DNA of 64,000 bases from Glaciihabitans tibetensis. Lineage in GTDB: Bacteria > Actinomycetota > Actinomycetes > Actinomycetales > Microbacteriaceae. Location: NCBI RefSeq assembly GCF_003003265.1, contig NZ_PVTL01000003.1:310001-374000 (forward strand), written 5' to 3'. Positions 34,621-44,825 of this stretch are shown here, piece after piece. Made by a program: the position numbers and the translations under genes. The notes below the pieces were generated by a model. It was not told where the DNA came from, did no database searches, and saw only the letters and a list, made by a program, of their open reading frames with translations. Numbering within the stretch: the first letter of the stretch is position 1; each line of letters begins with the position of its first letter.

Positions 34621-35316
34621 ATGACCGAGAAACTCGCCTCGACACGCCCGCGCCTCAACCGTGACCGCGTGCAAACCGCCGCCGTCGCGCTGGCCGACCA
34701 CATCGGCATCGAGGCGGTGAGCATGCGCCGGCTCAGCGAGGAGCTCGGCGTCGTTCCGATGGCGCTCTACAAGCACGTCGCGAACAAGGAAGAGCTCCTC
34801 GACGCGATGGTGGAGGTGATCGTCGGCGAGATCGACCCTCCCGCCGCAGACGCGGCCTGGAAGGACGCGGTGCGGCTACGGATACTGTCGGCCCGAGATG
34901 TTCTGCTGCGTCATCCGTGGGCGCGGCAGGTTCTCGAGTCGCGCAAGCACCAGACCCCGGTTGTGCTGGACTACATGAATTCGATGGTCGGGATGTTTCT
35001 CGGTGGCGGGTTCTCGGTGGATCTCACCCACCACGTGATGCACGCACTCGGCAGCCGAATGTGGGGCTTCACCCAGGAACTCTTCCTGCCCAGCGGTGGT
35101 AGCGCCGCGGAGGCCACGATGCCGCGGGAGATGAACGAGCGCTATCCCCACATAGCGCTCGTCGCGGGCGCGGCTTCGCACGATGACTCGGTTGTGGCAC
35201 ACGGGTGTGACGACCGCTTCGAGTTTGAGTTCGCGCTCAGCCTGCTGCTCGACGGTTTTGAACGCCTCCACGAAGCGGGGTGGGTCAGTTCGCGACGTAC
35301 TCCTTCACCGAGGTGA
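34621..35316 (+). CDS. TetR-family regulator (TetR/TetR_C class)
   Basis: 231 residues from ATG 34621. The HTH is ALADHIGIEAVSMRRLSEEL then VVPMALYKHVANKEELLDAM, followed by a TetR_C-type ligand domain. It overlaps the convergent pntB stop by 32 bp. It most likely represses itself and the divergent DUF4386 gene. Confidence 0.9.
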   Translation: MTEKLASTRPRLNRDRVQTAAVALADHIGIEAVSMRRLSEELGVVPMALYKHVANKEELLDAMVEVIVGEIDPPAADAAWKDAVRLRILSARDVLLRHPWARQVLESRKHQTPVVLDYMNSMVGMFLGGGFSVDLTHHVMHALGSRMWGFTQELFLPSGGSAAEATMPREMNERYPHIALVAGAASHDDSVVAHGCDDRFEFEFALSLLLDGFERLHEAGWVSSRRTPSPR

Positions 35317-36730
35317 TGATGTCGGCGAGCCCGCCCTTGGCGTCCGCGAACAGCATGCCCGTCTTCGTGTTGCTGAAGAGTTCGTTGTCGAGACCCGCAT
35401 AGCCGGGGCTCATCGACCGCTTCACCACGACGATGGACTTGGCGTGGTCGACGTCGAGGATGGGCATACCTGAGACGGCGTTGCCCGGCCGGCGCGCGGC
35501 CGGGTTGGTGACGTCGTTCGCACCGACGACGAGCGCAACGTCACAGGTGTCGAAGGCGGGGTTCGCCTCTTCGAGCTGCAGCATCTGCGTGTACGGCACG
35601 TTCGCCTCGGCGAGCAGCACGTTCATGTGGCCGGGCATCCGTCCGGCCACCGGGTGGATCGCGTACTTCACGTCGATACCCTGGTCGGTCAGGATCTTCG
35701 CGAGTTCGGCGATCTCGTGCTGGGCTTGCGCCGCGGCGAGGCCATACCCGGGAACGATCATCACGTGCCGGGCGTAGGCGAGCTGGATTCCCACGTCGTC
35801 GGCGCTGATCTGGCGAACCCCGGCGGCGTCCGCTCCGGGCCCGCCGGCCGGGGCGACGGTATCACCGGTGCCGAAGCCGCCGATGATGATACTCAGGACC
35901 GAGCGGTTCATGGCGGTCGCCATCTGCAGCGTCAGGATGGTTCCGGCGGCTCCCACGAGCGCTCCCGCGATGATCATCGCCTGGTTGTCGATGACAAATC
36001 CGGCCATGGCAACGGCGAGGCCGGTGAACGCGTTCAGCAGCGAGACCACCACCGGGGCATCCGCACCACCAATCGGGAGAACCATCAGCACGCCGATCGC
36101 GAGTGCGGCGACCAACAGCACAGACAGCGTGAGGGCGCTGGGCGGCAGAACGATCGTGAGAACGCCCGCGGCGACGGCGATGAGGGCCATCAGAACGTTG
36201 AGAATCCGCGAGCCGGGGAACACGATTGGCTTGCCGGGGATGATTCCCTGCAGCTTGCCCGCGGCGATCACGGAACCGGAGAGGGTGATCGCGCCGATGA
36301 GCACGTCGAGCACAATCGGGATCGACACGGTGAGTTCGATGTGACCCTCGCCCGCGCCGGTCGCCGCGCTCTCGGCGATGCGGTGCACAAAGTCGGCAAA
36401 CGCGACGGCGGCGGCGGCGCCACCACCGACGGCATTGAACATGCTGACCAGCTGCGGGATGTCGGTCATCTTGACCTGGCGGGCGCTGATGGCACCGAAG
36501 GCGCCACCGAGGGCGAGGCCGACGGCCAGCGCCGTCCAGCCGATCCAGTTGCCGCCGAAGGTGACGGCCGCGTAGACAAAGGTGGCGACGATGGCGAGCA
36601 CCATGCCGGCGGCGGAGAGCAGGTTGCCCCGGCGTGCACTGGCGGGCGACCGCATGAGGTGCAGACCGACGACGAACATGGTCGAGGCAATGAGATAGGC
36701 CAGCCCGGTGACCCACTCGAGCGCGGTCAT
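35285..36730 (-). CDS. pntB: NAD(P) transhydrogenase subunit beta
   Basis: 481 residues. An N-terminal membrane half (about 1-280) and a C-terminal NADP-binding domain III with VIVPGYGLAAAQAQHEIAEL, HPVAGRMPGHMNVLLAEA and ALVVGANDVTNPAARR. It completes the proton-translocating transhydrogenase that uses the proton gradient to make NADPH. Starts by ATGA overlap with pntA2. Confidence 0.96.
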   Translation of the reverse strand: MTALEWVTGLAYLIASTMFVVGLHLMRSPASARRGNLLSAAGMVLAIVATFVYAAVTFGGNWIGWTALAVGLALGGAFGAISARQVKMTDIPQLVSMFNAVGGGAAAAVAFADFVHRIAESAATGAGEGHIELTVSIPIVLDVLIGAITLSGSVIAAGKLQGIIPGKPIVFPGSRILNVLMALIAVAAGVLTIVLPPSALTLSVLLVAALAIGVLMVLPIGGADAPVVVSLLNAFTGLAVAMAGFVIDNQAMIIAGALVGAAGTILTLQMATAMNRSVLSIIIGGFGTGDTVAPAGGPGADAAGVRQISADDVGIQLAYARHVMIVPGYGLAAAQAQHEIAELAKILTDQGIDVKYAIHPVAGRMPGHMNVLLAEANVPYTQMLQLEEANPAFDTCDVALVVGANDVTNPAARRPGNAVSGMPILDVDHAKSIVVVKRSMSPGYAGLDNELFSNTKTGMLFADAKGGLADIITSVKEYVAN

Positions 36731-37047
36731 TTCTGGCCTGCCTTCGGGGCGTCTGCTGCGGGACGGTCGGGTTTGCGGAACATCTTGAGCATCCGATCGG
36801 TGACGACGTAGCCGCCCACCACGTTTGCGGCCGCAAACGCGGCGGCGATGAAGGTGAGCACATATCCGGCAGGGTCGTCCGCGAGGGCGGCGATCACGAT
36901 CGCGCCGGCGACGACGACGCCGTGAATGGCGTTGGCGCCCGACATCATCGGCGTGTGCAGGGTCGAGGGGATCTTGCTGATCACTTCAAACCCCACGAGA
37001 AGGCTGAGCACAAACAGCGCCAGGTTGGTGAACATCGGGTCGCTCAT
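36727..37047 (-). CDS. NAD(P) transhydrogenase subunit alpha-2 (membrane part)
   Basis: 106 residues with three or four membrane helices and the motif HTPMMSGANAIHGVVV, typical of the split alpha subunit. Overlaps both neighbours by ATGA. Confidence 0.92.
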   Translation of the reverse strand: MSDPMFTNLALFVLSLLVGFEVISKIPSTLHTPMMSGANAIHGVVVAGAIVIAALADDPAGYVLTFIAAAFAAANVVGGYVVTDRMLKMFRKPDRPAADAPKAGQK

Positions 37048-38294
37048 GCGGCTTGCCCATTCTTGGGATCAAATTCAATGGTGATGGATGCCGCGGCGGC
37101 GGCTTCCGGAACCTCGGGTTGCCCGGCGTGCAGTGGGTCCTGCGGCGGATCGAGCACCGGGTCGAGCTTGAGCGCCGTTCGCACGGCGCGGCTCGTCACC
37201 TGGCCCGCGTGGCAGAGAACTACCGCCGATCTCACTTCGTCGGCGAGATCGAAGGCGATCGCGTCATCCGTCACAAGGTCATTGATCATGGCGAGCACAT
37301 TGCGGGCATACATCTGCGATGACGAGGTGGGCATGTCGGCAGCGAGTTCGCCCGCCCCCACCACAATCACGCCGCCCGGGGTGACCACGCGTTCGCGGTC
37401 GATGGAGCCGGCGACGTTTCCGCCCCTATCGCTCGCGGCCAGGTCGATGCACACCGATCCCGGCTTGAGAGCGGCGAGGGTCTCGGCCGAAACCAGCAGT
37501 GGAGGAGTGCGTCCCGGCACCTTGGCGGTGGTGATGATCACGTCGAAGCTCTTGAGGGCGGCGGCGAGCTCGGCCTGCTGGCCGGCCTGTTCCTCCGCGG
37601 TCATGGCGCGCGCGTAGCCACCTTCGCCGGCGCCCGCGGTGATTGACGACGTCAGAAATTGGGCGCCGAGCGACTCGACCTGCTCGCGGGAGTCGGCACG
37701 CACGTCGTATCCGGTGACCACGGCGCCGAGGCGGCGCGCGGTTGCGATGGCCTGCAGCCCGGCGACCCCGGTGCCGATGACGATGACGCTGGCCGGCCGG
37801 GCGGTGCCCGAGGCAGTAATCATCATGGGGAGGTAGCGGCCGAAGGCTTCCGCGGCGACGATGGCCGCACGGTAACCGGCGGCGGAGGCCTGGGAGCTCA
37901 GGGCGTCCATCGACTGGGCGCGGCTGACGGTGCGCGGCAGCAGCTCGAACGCCACCGCCGTGACGCGCTTGGCGGCCAGTGTCTCGATCACCGGGAGGTT
38001 GTTCAGCGGATCAAGCAACCCGATGAGCAGCTGGTCGGAGCGCAGGGCGGAGACGACGGAGGCCTCGGGGCACCGCACCACGGCGAGCACATCGCTGGTC
38101 GCGATCACCTCGGCGCGCGAAAGGATCTGTGCTCCGGCCCGCTCGTAGCTGGCGTCGGGGAAGCTCGCGGCGGTGCCGGCGCCGGATTCGACCACGACCT
38201 CCCGGCCGTCCTTGACCAGACGCACCACAACCTCGGGGTCGAGCGCTACCCGGTGCTCGCCGATCGCGGTCTCGCGCAGTGCACCGACCCTCAC
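37044..38294 (-). CDS. pntA: NAD(P) transhydrogenase subunit alpha-1 (NAD-binding)
   Basis: 416 residues from GTG 38294 (VRVGALRETAIGEHRVAL). NAD-binding domain I has VIGTGVAGLQAIATARRLGA and VIITTAKVPGRTPPLLV. The GTG overlaps the stop of the FMN-binding protein gene (GTGA), linking four genes in one coupled operon. Confidence 0.94.
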   Translation of the reverse strand: MRVGALRETAIGEHRVALDPEVVVRLVKDGREVVVESGAGTAASFPDASYERAGAQILSRAEVIATSDVLAVVRCPEASVVSALRSDQLLIGLLDPLNNLPVIETLAAKRVTAVAFELLPRTVSRAQSMDALSSQASAAGYRAAIVAAEAFGRYLPMMITASGTARPASVIVIGTGVAGLQAIATARRLGAVVTGYDVRADSREQVESLGAQFLTSSITAGAGEGGYARAMTAEEQAGQQAELAAALKSFDVIITTAKVPGRTPPLLVSAETLAALKPGSVCIDLAASDRGGNVAGSIDRERVVTPGGVIVVGAGELAADMPTSSSQMYARNVLAMINDLVTDDAIAFDLADEVRSAVVLCHAGQVTSRAVRTALKLDPVLDPPQDPLHAGQPEVPEAAAAASITIEFDPKNGQAA

Positions 38295-38785
38295 AGCGCC
38301 GGACCGTTCTGCTCGTTCTGCTCGGCGACCGGACTTTCGTGACGCGACACCTCGACATGGCGGAGGAATCGTCGGCCGTGCAGGTGGGTCGGGATGATGC
38401 GAACAAACACATACGTCTGCACGGGCACCCACTCGGGCAGGGGCAGGCGTTCGGCGGCGGTGATCTCGTCACTGTCGTCGATGACCTCCGCGTTGCCCTC
38501 GGCGATCACGCTCCAGGCGCCCTGGGCGGATCGGGAATCGACTTCGAACACAACCGACCGGTTGGCGATTAGGTCATGCAGTTTCGTTCCGGCCGCGGTG
38601 CGGAAGATGATGGCGGACCCGTCCGCGTGGTAATTCACCGGGAAGATCTTGGGCTGGTTGTCGACGCTCACCCCGAGTCGTCCGAAGGAGGCGCTGTTCA
38701 GCAACTCCCAGCTGCTGGCCGGCGAAAGTTCTGTCACCGGCCCCTGGGGCGACCACCCGTCGAGGTCGTGATCGTTTTCGAGCAT
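38291..38785 (-). CDS. Pyridoxamine 5'-phosphate oxidase-family (split-barrel flavin-binding) protein
   Basis: 164 residues. SWELLNSASFGRLGVSVDNQ, FPVNYHADGSAIIFRTAAGT and VVFEVD fit the PNPOx-like group that binds FMN, F420 or haem. It is the first gene of the coupled transhydrogenase operon (GTGA overlap with pntA). A redox-cofactor link is plausible but unproved. Confidence 0.85.
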   Translation of the reverse strand: MLENDHDLDGWSPQGPVTELSPASSWELLNSASFGRLGVSVDNQPKIFPVNYHADGSAIIFRTAAGTKLHDLIANRSVVFEVDSRSAQGAWSVIAEGNAEVIDDSDEITAAERLPLPEWVPVQTYVFVRIIPTHLHGRRFLRHVEVSRHESPVAEQNEQNGPAL

Positions 38786-38965
38786 GAGCGTTCTCCCTTA
38801 GTCCTCTATCTATCCAATCTCGTAAGACGGATGCCGCGTCAGAGCCAAAAGTCCCGGCGAGCACGGTGATCTCATCTCGACGAGCGCGAGTGTTACCTCC
38901 GTGTCGGGTGTGTATGACCCGTGAGAAATAGTTGGTTTTGTGGCAACGGCCGTAGCGTGGAAGTC

Positions 38966-39622
38966 ATGTCATTACGTGGACGCCGCACCACACGCACGTA
39001 CGCCGCCTGCGCGCTCGCGCTGGGGGTGGCCGCGAGCCTGACCGGATGCCTGGGCGAGACGCAGCCGGGGCCGACCGCCGTGTCGTCTGGCTCAGCTTCG
39101 AACTGCACCCCCGACACCGCAAGCATTTTCTGGGACGAGAAGATGGAGGGTCCCGAGGTGAAGGTCGGCGCGTACCTCCTGACCGATATGACGGGGGAGG
39201 CCTCAGAGCGTCCGGCCCCGGACATCGTCGATCTTGATACCGCTCCCGAATACACCGGAGACGGCTTGAACCAGCTGACCGATTTCGACGCGGAGCTGCG
39301 CGAAACCTGGGAGAGCGCGCTCCTCGAGGACGCAAGGCAGACCGGTCAGGTGGCTCGGGACTTCGGAGAACCCTCCAGGCTGCCCGCCGCACCGAACGCG
39401 ACGATGGTGGCGGAGGCCCCCGGCACGGTCGTGCAGGTCGTGACCAGCCCGCAGCTGTCGATGCCCTTCGAGATTCAATGCTCCGGGATGGACCCCGTCG
39501 AGGGCAGCATTCGCTCGGTACTCACGAGCAGCGTGGGCAACACGTTCTTCATCTGTGACGAGCCGTTTGAGGAGACAACAGAACAGGCCGAGTACGCGCG
39601 GGAGCTCTGCCTCACGTTCTAG
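38966..39622 (+). CDS. Lipoprotein of unknown function
   Basis: 218 residues from ATG 38966. A lipoprotein signal ends in LTGC (near residue 28). The mature part is acidic with several cysteines (NCTPDTASIFW, IQCSGMDP, FFICDEPF). No family recognised. Transcribed toward gltX. Confidence 0.65.
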   Translation: MSLRGRRTTRTYAACALALGVAASLTGCLGETQPGPTAVSSGSASNCTPDTASIFWDEKMEGPEVKVGAYLLTDMTGEASERPAPDIVDLDTAPEYTGDGLNQLTDFDAELRETWESALLEDARQTGQVARDFGEPSRLPAAPNATMVAEAPGTVVQVVTSPQLSMPFEIQCSGMDPVEGSIRSVLTSSVGNTFFICDEPFEETTEQAEYARELCLTF

Positions 39623-39661
39623 CCTCACCCCTCTGTCATCGCCGGTAGGATTACTGCCGAT

Positions 39662-41140
39662 ATGTCTGCTGCCTTTACCACCGCTACCGGTGACGCCGTC
39701 CGAGTTCGCTTCTGCCCTTCGCCGACCGGAACGCCGCACGTCGGGCTCATCCGCACGGCCCTGTTCAACTGGGCCTATGCGCGCCACACCGGGGGCAAGC
39801 TCATCTTCCGCATCGAAGACACCGATGCCGCCCGCGATTCCGAGGAAAGCTACGCGCAGCTGATCGATGCCATGCGCTGGCTCAAACTCGACTGGGATGA
39901 GGGCATCGACGTGGGCGGCCCGCACGCGCCCTACCGCCAGTCGCAGCGCGCCGACATCTACGCCGGCGTCATCGAACAGCTGAAAGCATCCGGTCACCTC
40001 TACGAGAGCTTCGCCACGGGCGAAGAGATCGAGGCTCGCAACATCGCCAACGGGCGCGACCCGAAGCAGGGCTACGACAACTTCGAGCGCGAGCTCACGG
40101 CCGAGGCGATCGCCGCGTACCGGGCCGAGGGTCGGGCGCCGGCGCTGCGCTTGCGCGTACCGGACACCGAGCTGAGCTTCGATGATCTGGTGCGCGGCGA
40201 GATTACCTTCCCGGTCGGATCGTTCAGCGATTTCGTTGTGGTTCGGCCCAACGGCATCCCGCTATATACGTTTGTAAATCCGGTCGACGACGCCCTGATG
40301 GGCATCACGCACGTGCTGCGCGGCGAAGACCTGCTCTCGTCGACGCCCCGCCAGATCGCGCTGTACCACGCACTCATCGAGATCGGCCTGACCGATTTCA
40401 TCCCGCGCTTCGGCCACCTTCCCTATGTCATGGGCGAGAACAACAAGAAGCTCAGCAAGCGCGATCCCGAGTCGAACCTGTTCCACCACCGCGACCGCGG
40501 ATTCATTCCCGAGGGCCTGGTCAACTACCTCGCTTTGCTCGGGTGGTCGCTCACGCACGACCGCGACGTGTTCTCGATCGAGGAGATGGTTGCGGCCTTC
40601 GACGTGGTTGACGTCAACCCGAACCCCGCCCGCTTCGACCAGAAGAAGGCGGAATCGCTCAACGGCGACCAGATTCGCCTGCTGGAGACCACGGAGCTCG
40701 CCCACCGCCTCGTTCCCTACATGGGCGACTACATTCTCACCTCCGAGGACCTCGCGATCCTCCTGTCGGCGACACCGCTGATCCAGGAACGCATGCAGCT
40801 GCTCGGCGAGGCGCCTGCGCTGCTTGGCTTCCTCTTCACCTCCGACGACGCTCTCAAGTACGACGCCGACGCGATGCCGAAGCCCGAGGCCGCGGCGCCC
40901 GTGCTCGAAGCGTCCATCGAGGCGCTCGAACCGCTGGGTGACTGGAACCACGCGACGATCGAGGCGGCGCTCCGCGTTGCCCTGATCGAGAACCTCGAGC
41001 TGAAACCACGAATCGCGTTTGGCCCGTTGCGCACCGCGATCTCCGGGCGCCGCATCAGCCCGCCACTGTTCGAGTCGATGCACCTGTTGGGCAAGTCTTC
41101 GACGCTGGCGAGGCTCGCGAAACTGCGGGCGCTGCTGTGA
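39662..41140 (+). CDS. gltX: Glutamyl-tRNA synthetase
   Basis: 492 residues. [20 protein letters not shown] carries the HIGH-like motif and [10 protein letters not shown] the KMSKS-like motif. A full-length class I GluRS; in actinobacteria it normally also charges tRNA-Gln for later amidation. A tRNA-Gln gene lies 1 kb downstream. Confidence 0.97.
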   Translation: MSAAFTTATGDAVRVRFCPSPTGTPHVGLIRTALFNWAYARHTGGKLIFRIEDTDAARDSEESYAQLIDAMRWLKLDWDEGIDVGGPHAPYRQSQRADIYAGVIEQLKASGHLYESFATGEEIEARNIANGRDPKQGYDNFERELTAEAIAAYRAEGRAPALRLRVPDTELSFDDLVRGEITFPVGSFSDFVVVRPNGIPLYTFVNPVDDALMGITHVLRGEDLLSSTPRQIALYHALIEIGLTDFIPRFGHLPYVMGENNKKLSKRDPESNLFHHRDRGFIPEGLVNYLALLGWSLTHDRDVFSIEEMVAAFDVVDVNPNPARFDQKKAESLNGDQIRLLETTELAHRLVPYMGDYILTSEDLAILLSATPLIQERMQLLGEAPALLGFLFTSDDALKYDADAMPKPEAAAPVLEASIEALEPLGDWNHATIEAALRVALIENLELKPRIAFGPLRTAISGRRISPPLFESMHLLGKSSTLARLAKLRALL

Positions 41141-42102
41141 CGCTCGGCGGCGTTGACGCGGGTTCTGCCACGCCCGCTGCGGGGTCGGATGACGCGTTCG
41201 AGGTCGCCGTCATCGGCGCCGGTCCCGCTGGCTTGTCCGCGGCGCTGAACCTTGCCCGCGCGCGCCGTCGCACGCTGGTGCTCGACAGCAACCGCCCCCG
41301 CAACGCCGTCACCCTCGCCTCGCACGGCTTTCTCACCCGCGACGGTGTCTCACCGATGCAACTGCGCAGCCTCGGCCGCGACGAACTCGCCGCCTACCCG
41401 GAGACCGAGTTTCGCAAGACGGTTGTGACCAGTATTTTGGCCGACGGTGATGGGTTCGTCATCACCGACCGGACGGGATCAGTTCGGGCATCCACGGTGC
41501 TGATCACCACCGGTGTGACGGAGACGTTACCCGCGCTTCCCGGCATCCGCTCGTTTTATGGCACCAGCATTCACAGCTGCATCGCCTGCGACGCCTACGA
41601 GTACGCGGATCGCCCGATCGCCCTGCTGGGAGAGACCAACGACCTCGCCGCCCGCGCCCACATTCTTGCCCAGTGGAGCACGAACCTCATCGTGTTCACC
41701 AACGCCATCGGAGTCGTGTCCGAGGCCGAGGAGGCGCGGCTTGCCGAGCGCGGTATCCGGGTCGAACGACGGGCTGTGGCGGATGTCGCGGGCGACCGTT
41801 CGGGGCTGACCGGTGTACTGCTCGCCGACGGTGAAACCATCGCGCGCGACGCGATCTTCGTGCGACCGATCTTCTCCGCAGCGCTGGGCTACGCAGAAAA
41901 CCTCGGGCTCCGCTACGACGCCGACGGTTTCATCGTGATCGACTCGGAGGGCCGTACCAGCGTGCCCGGGGTCTACGCCGCGGGGGACTCCACCCCGCCA
42001 GGGCCACAGCAGCTGATCGTTGCCGCCGGCGCCGGTGGCCGCACCGCAAACGCCATCAACCTCGATCTGGTGGCCGCAACGATCGCGACTCGCCGGGGTT
42101 GA
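41137..42102 (+). CDS. Thioredoxin-reductase-like FAD/NAD(P) oxidoreductase
   Basis: 321 residues, GTG start overlapping the gltX stop (GTGA). FAD motif [20 protein letters not shown], a CxxC redox pair in [11 protein letters not shown], and the C-terminal FAD motif [16 protein letters not shown]. The second nucleotide-binding site is weak ([14 protein letters not shown] instead of GGGxSA), as in proteins of the low-activity or ferredoxin/flavin-linked TrxR-like group. Confidence 0.85.
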   Translation: MTLGGVDAGSATPAAGSDDAFEVAVIGAGPAGLSAALNLARARRRTLVLDSNRPRNAVTLASHGFLTRDGVSPMQLRSLGRDELAAYPETEFRKTVVTSILADGDGFVITDRTGSVRASTVLITTGVTETLPALPGIRSFYGTSIHSCIACDAYEYADRPIALLGETNDLAARAHILAQWSTNLIVFTNAIGVVSEAEEARLAERGIRVERRAVADVAGDRSGLTGVLLADGETIARDAIFVRPIFSAALGYAENLGLRYDADGFIVIDSEGRTSVPGVYAAGDSTPPGPQQLIVAAGAGGRTANAINLDLVAATIATRRG

Positions 42103-42171
42103 CCGCTCGATTTTGGCGCGCTGCGCAGAGTGCGTTACAGTAACTAGTCGGCCCGCTTCGGTGAGTCGCCT

Positions 42172-42243
42172 TGGGGTATGGTGTAATTGGCAACACGGAA
42201 GATTCTGATTCTTTTGTTCTTGGTTCGAGTCCAGGTACCCCAG
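42172..42243 (+). tRNA. tRNA-Gln (anticodon CTG)
   Basis: The acceptor stem TGGGGTA (42172-42178) pairs with TACCCCA (42236-42242), with discriminator G. D-arm TGTAATTGGCAACA, anticodon stem GAAGA/TCTTT around a loop TTCTGAT with anticodon CTG, and T-arm with GGTTCGAGTCC. CCA is not encoded. Confidence 0.93.
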
Positions 42244-42247
42244 CTTC

Positions 42248-42273
42248 AAACCCCCGCTAATACGGGGGTTTTT
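42248..42273 (+). terminator. Rho-independent terminator after tRNA-Gln
   Basis: AAACCCCCG-CTAATA-CGGGGGTTTTT, a G/C stem followed by five T, begins 5 bp after the tRNA. Confidence 0.9.
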
Positions 42274-42468
42274 GCGTTAAGAGCATCATTTGCGGGCAGA
42301 GCCCTTCTTCGACGTTAGGGCTCGTGTCGTAGAAGCTCCGGGTGAGGCTCCGAAAAGTCTTTTGTTCGCCAGACCTCGCGCGACTATTTTTCGTTTCTGT
42401 CCTCGCCGTTCATGCGCCATTCACGATCGGCCCCTACGGTGATGGTCGACATGGGGGAGCGTTTGGCA

Positions 42469-44082
42469 ATGGGGACACGACGTTTCACCGCGCGCAGCGC
42501 TGCACTCGGCATCACACTCACGGCAGCACTGCTAACCCCGCTCGGTGTGGCTCCCGCGCTGGCCGAGACGCTGGTGCCGATCTCAGGCAGTGGGTCGACC
42601 TGGGCCCAAGATGCGGTCGAGCAGTGGCGCGCCGCTGTTTACTCCGCCACGGGACAGGCGATGTCCTACGCGGGGGTCGGTTCCCGCGGCGGGCTCGGGG
42701 AGTTCGCCAGGGGCACGATGGACTTTGCGGTGAGTGAGCACGCGTTCGATTCTGAAGCGGACGGGGAGTACGCGATCGCGTCACCCCCCTTTGACTTCGC
42801 GTCGCTGCCGATCGCGGCGGGCGCGACTTCGATCGCATACAACCTGCGCTCCGGGGACACGTTGGTCGACGATCTGCGTCTGAGCGGCGATACGGTGGCG
42901 AAAATCTTCACCGGCGTGATCACGCGCTGGGACGACCCTGCGGTGCAGGCGGAGAACCCGCAGATTGTGATGCCAGCGCAGGACATCACGCCCGTGGTGC
43001 GGGCCGACCTGTCGGGATCGACCGAGGTGTTTACAAGTTGGATGTCCACCCAGCACGAGGGTGTCTGGAGTGACTACTGTGTGTGACGGGGTGCGCAGCC
43101 AGATTGCGGCGCGACTTCGCACTACCCCGTCACCGAGGGTATGAGGGCGATTGCCGGTTCGCTCGGCGTGGTGGGCTACGTCAGCCAGTCGTACGGCAAC
43201 GGATCGATCACCTACGTGGAAAACAGCTACGCCGTGAAGAGTGGCGTCGCTACGGCCAACCTCCTCAACGCGAGCGGAGCGTTTGTCGCGCCGACCGCCG
43301 CCGCCGTGGGGATCGCTCTCCAGGGCTCCGCAGCTGGCCCAGAGGGAGTCTTTGCTAACCCCGATCCCCGCGCCTACCCGCTGTCGAGCTACTCGAGCAT
43401 GTTTGTGCCGAACGAGGTCACGGCGAACTTCACCACGCAAAAGGGGCGGTCGCTGGGCCAGTTCGCCCGCTTTGCGCTGTGCGAGGGCCAGGCGCTTGCC
43501 GAAAACTATGGCTACGCGCCGCTGCCGATCAACCTCGTCACCGAGGGGCTCGACCAAATCCACAGCATTCCGGGGGCCGAGTCGGTCGACGTGACCTGCG
43601 ACAGCCCGAGTCCGAACTCAATTGATCTATCGGTCTCGACGATCCCGGCTGGTGACTCCCTCCTGAGCATTGAGTTTTCCACCGACGAGCCGGCGAAGCT
43701 CGGCACGGCGGAACTTGTGAACGGGGTCTCGGTCGTCACGGGCACACTGCCCGAGATCACGGTGCACGACGGTCGCGTCGCCAGCAAGCAGGGCTGGGAT
43801 GTCTCGGCCAACCTGACCCCGTTCATCAACAAGGCTGATGCGAGCCAGACGATTGGCACTCGGCACGTTGGGCTGCGCCCGTTTGTCATCCGTTCCACAG
43901 CCATAAGGGCCGCGCCGGCCGTGGCGCAGCTCGCCGGTACCGCCGTCTACCCGGCCCAGTTCGCGTCGGGGAGCGGCGCGGGGGTTACCGTGCTCGGCGG
44001 CGAAGTCACCCTCGTTTCGCCCGTGGACAGCCCGGCCGGAACCTATGCCGCCAAGCTGACACTCACGATCACCTCGCAATGA
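42469..44082 (+). pseudogene. PstS-like exported substrate-binding protein interrupted by an in-frame TGA
   Basis: From ATG 42469 (GGGGAG upstream) a signal peptide ends in APALAE. The binding domain shows LVPISGSGSTWAQDAVEQW, GSRGGLGEFARG, AGATSIAYNL and VARAD-like VVRADLSGSTEVFTSW, as in phosphate-binding PstS. At 43084-43086 a TGA follows WSDYCV. The same frame continues without shift as RGAQPDCGATSHYPVTEG, then GSLGVVGYVSQSYG and a further extracellular region to 44082. So one nonsense codon splits a 537-codon gene. There is no pstCAB nearby. The second half adds a beta-rich region absent from classic PstS. Confidence 0.8.
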
Positions 44083-44308
44083 TCGGTTGATGGTCCGGTC
44101 TTCGTGGGAGATGTTCGATCCGTTCGCCCGCGACTAGCCAAGTACCCACGAACATGCGGCTCTTTGCCCTGCTTTGAGCTGCCTCACCTTTTATCCTGGG
44201 ACGCTGCGTCCTATGCAGCACAGACCACGAATTCCGATGCAACAACTCCCGCCAAAGGATCGACAGACGGGACATCGGGCAGCAGTCGTCACCGGTTAGG
44301 GTTACCGC

Positions 44309-44686
44309 ATGACGGAAACCGAGGCGCCACTGCCGCCCGCGACACAAGGAGATGCACCCAGCAGAGAGGGTCGAACCGGTCGGGCTGCACTCTGGATGCT
44401 TGGCGTCCAGGCGGCTATCGTCGTCGTGGTGTTCGTTCCGTGGCTGAACCCGGAGTGGCTCTATGCCTCCTGGATACCGGCAGACCCATACACAAAGCTG
44501 TTCGCGGCGGGGGTGTTGTCAATTTTCCCGCTGTCGGTGTTCGTACTGCTGGTCGGCATCGCGACGTCAAAGTCGGACAACCCGCTTGGGGCCGTGCGGG
44601 GGCGGATCGTTATCGTCGGTTCGATCGTCGTGGCCATCGCTGCAGCTGTGATCATCTGGCGGGGGTACGAGCTGCAGATGATGTAG
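44309..44686 (+). CDS. Membrane protein with three helices
   Basis: 125 residues. A polar N-terminus is followed by hydrophobic segments at about 28-46, 67-85 and 101-118. No family recognised. The 226 bp upstream contains nothing identifiable. Confidence 0.6.
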   Translation: MTETEAPLPPATQGDAPSREGRTGRAALWMLGVQAAIVVVVFVPWLNPEWLYASWIPADPYTKLFAAGVLSIFPLSVFVLLVGIATSKSDNPLGAVRGRIVIVGSIVVAIAAAVIIWRGYELQMM

Positions 44687-44738
44687 ACCGGTCCGGTGCC
44701 GGCAACGTCCATGTGCAACCGGCGTCTCCTCCGTACAA

Positions 44739-44777
44739 TTCACACTTCACACTTCACACGTCACACTTCACACGTCA
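44739..44777. repeat. Heptanucleotide repeat TTCACAC
   Basis: Five 7-bp units (three TTCACAC, one GTCACAC, one TTCACAC) plus a partial unit, ending about 50 bp before the DUF2071 start. Confidence 0.85.
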
Positions 44778-44825
44778 ACCGGGCCTCGCGCGAACCGCTT
44801 CCAGAACTGATCGGTGCCTCAATAC

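Noticed and set aside
35627-36811. 394-codon plus-strand open frame
   Set aside because: Antisense to pntB, with His/Asp/Gly-rich non-protein-like text.
43084-43086. Selenocysteine codon
   Set aside because: No redox-motif context or selenoprotein family is involved and no SECIS-like hairpin is evident; nonsense mutation, error or readthrough is simpler.
44083-44308. Minus-strand 92-codon frame at 44069-44347
   Set aside because: Reads through the start of a plus-strand membrane-protein gene and lacks any recognisable feature.
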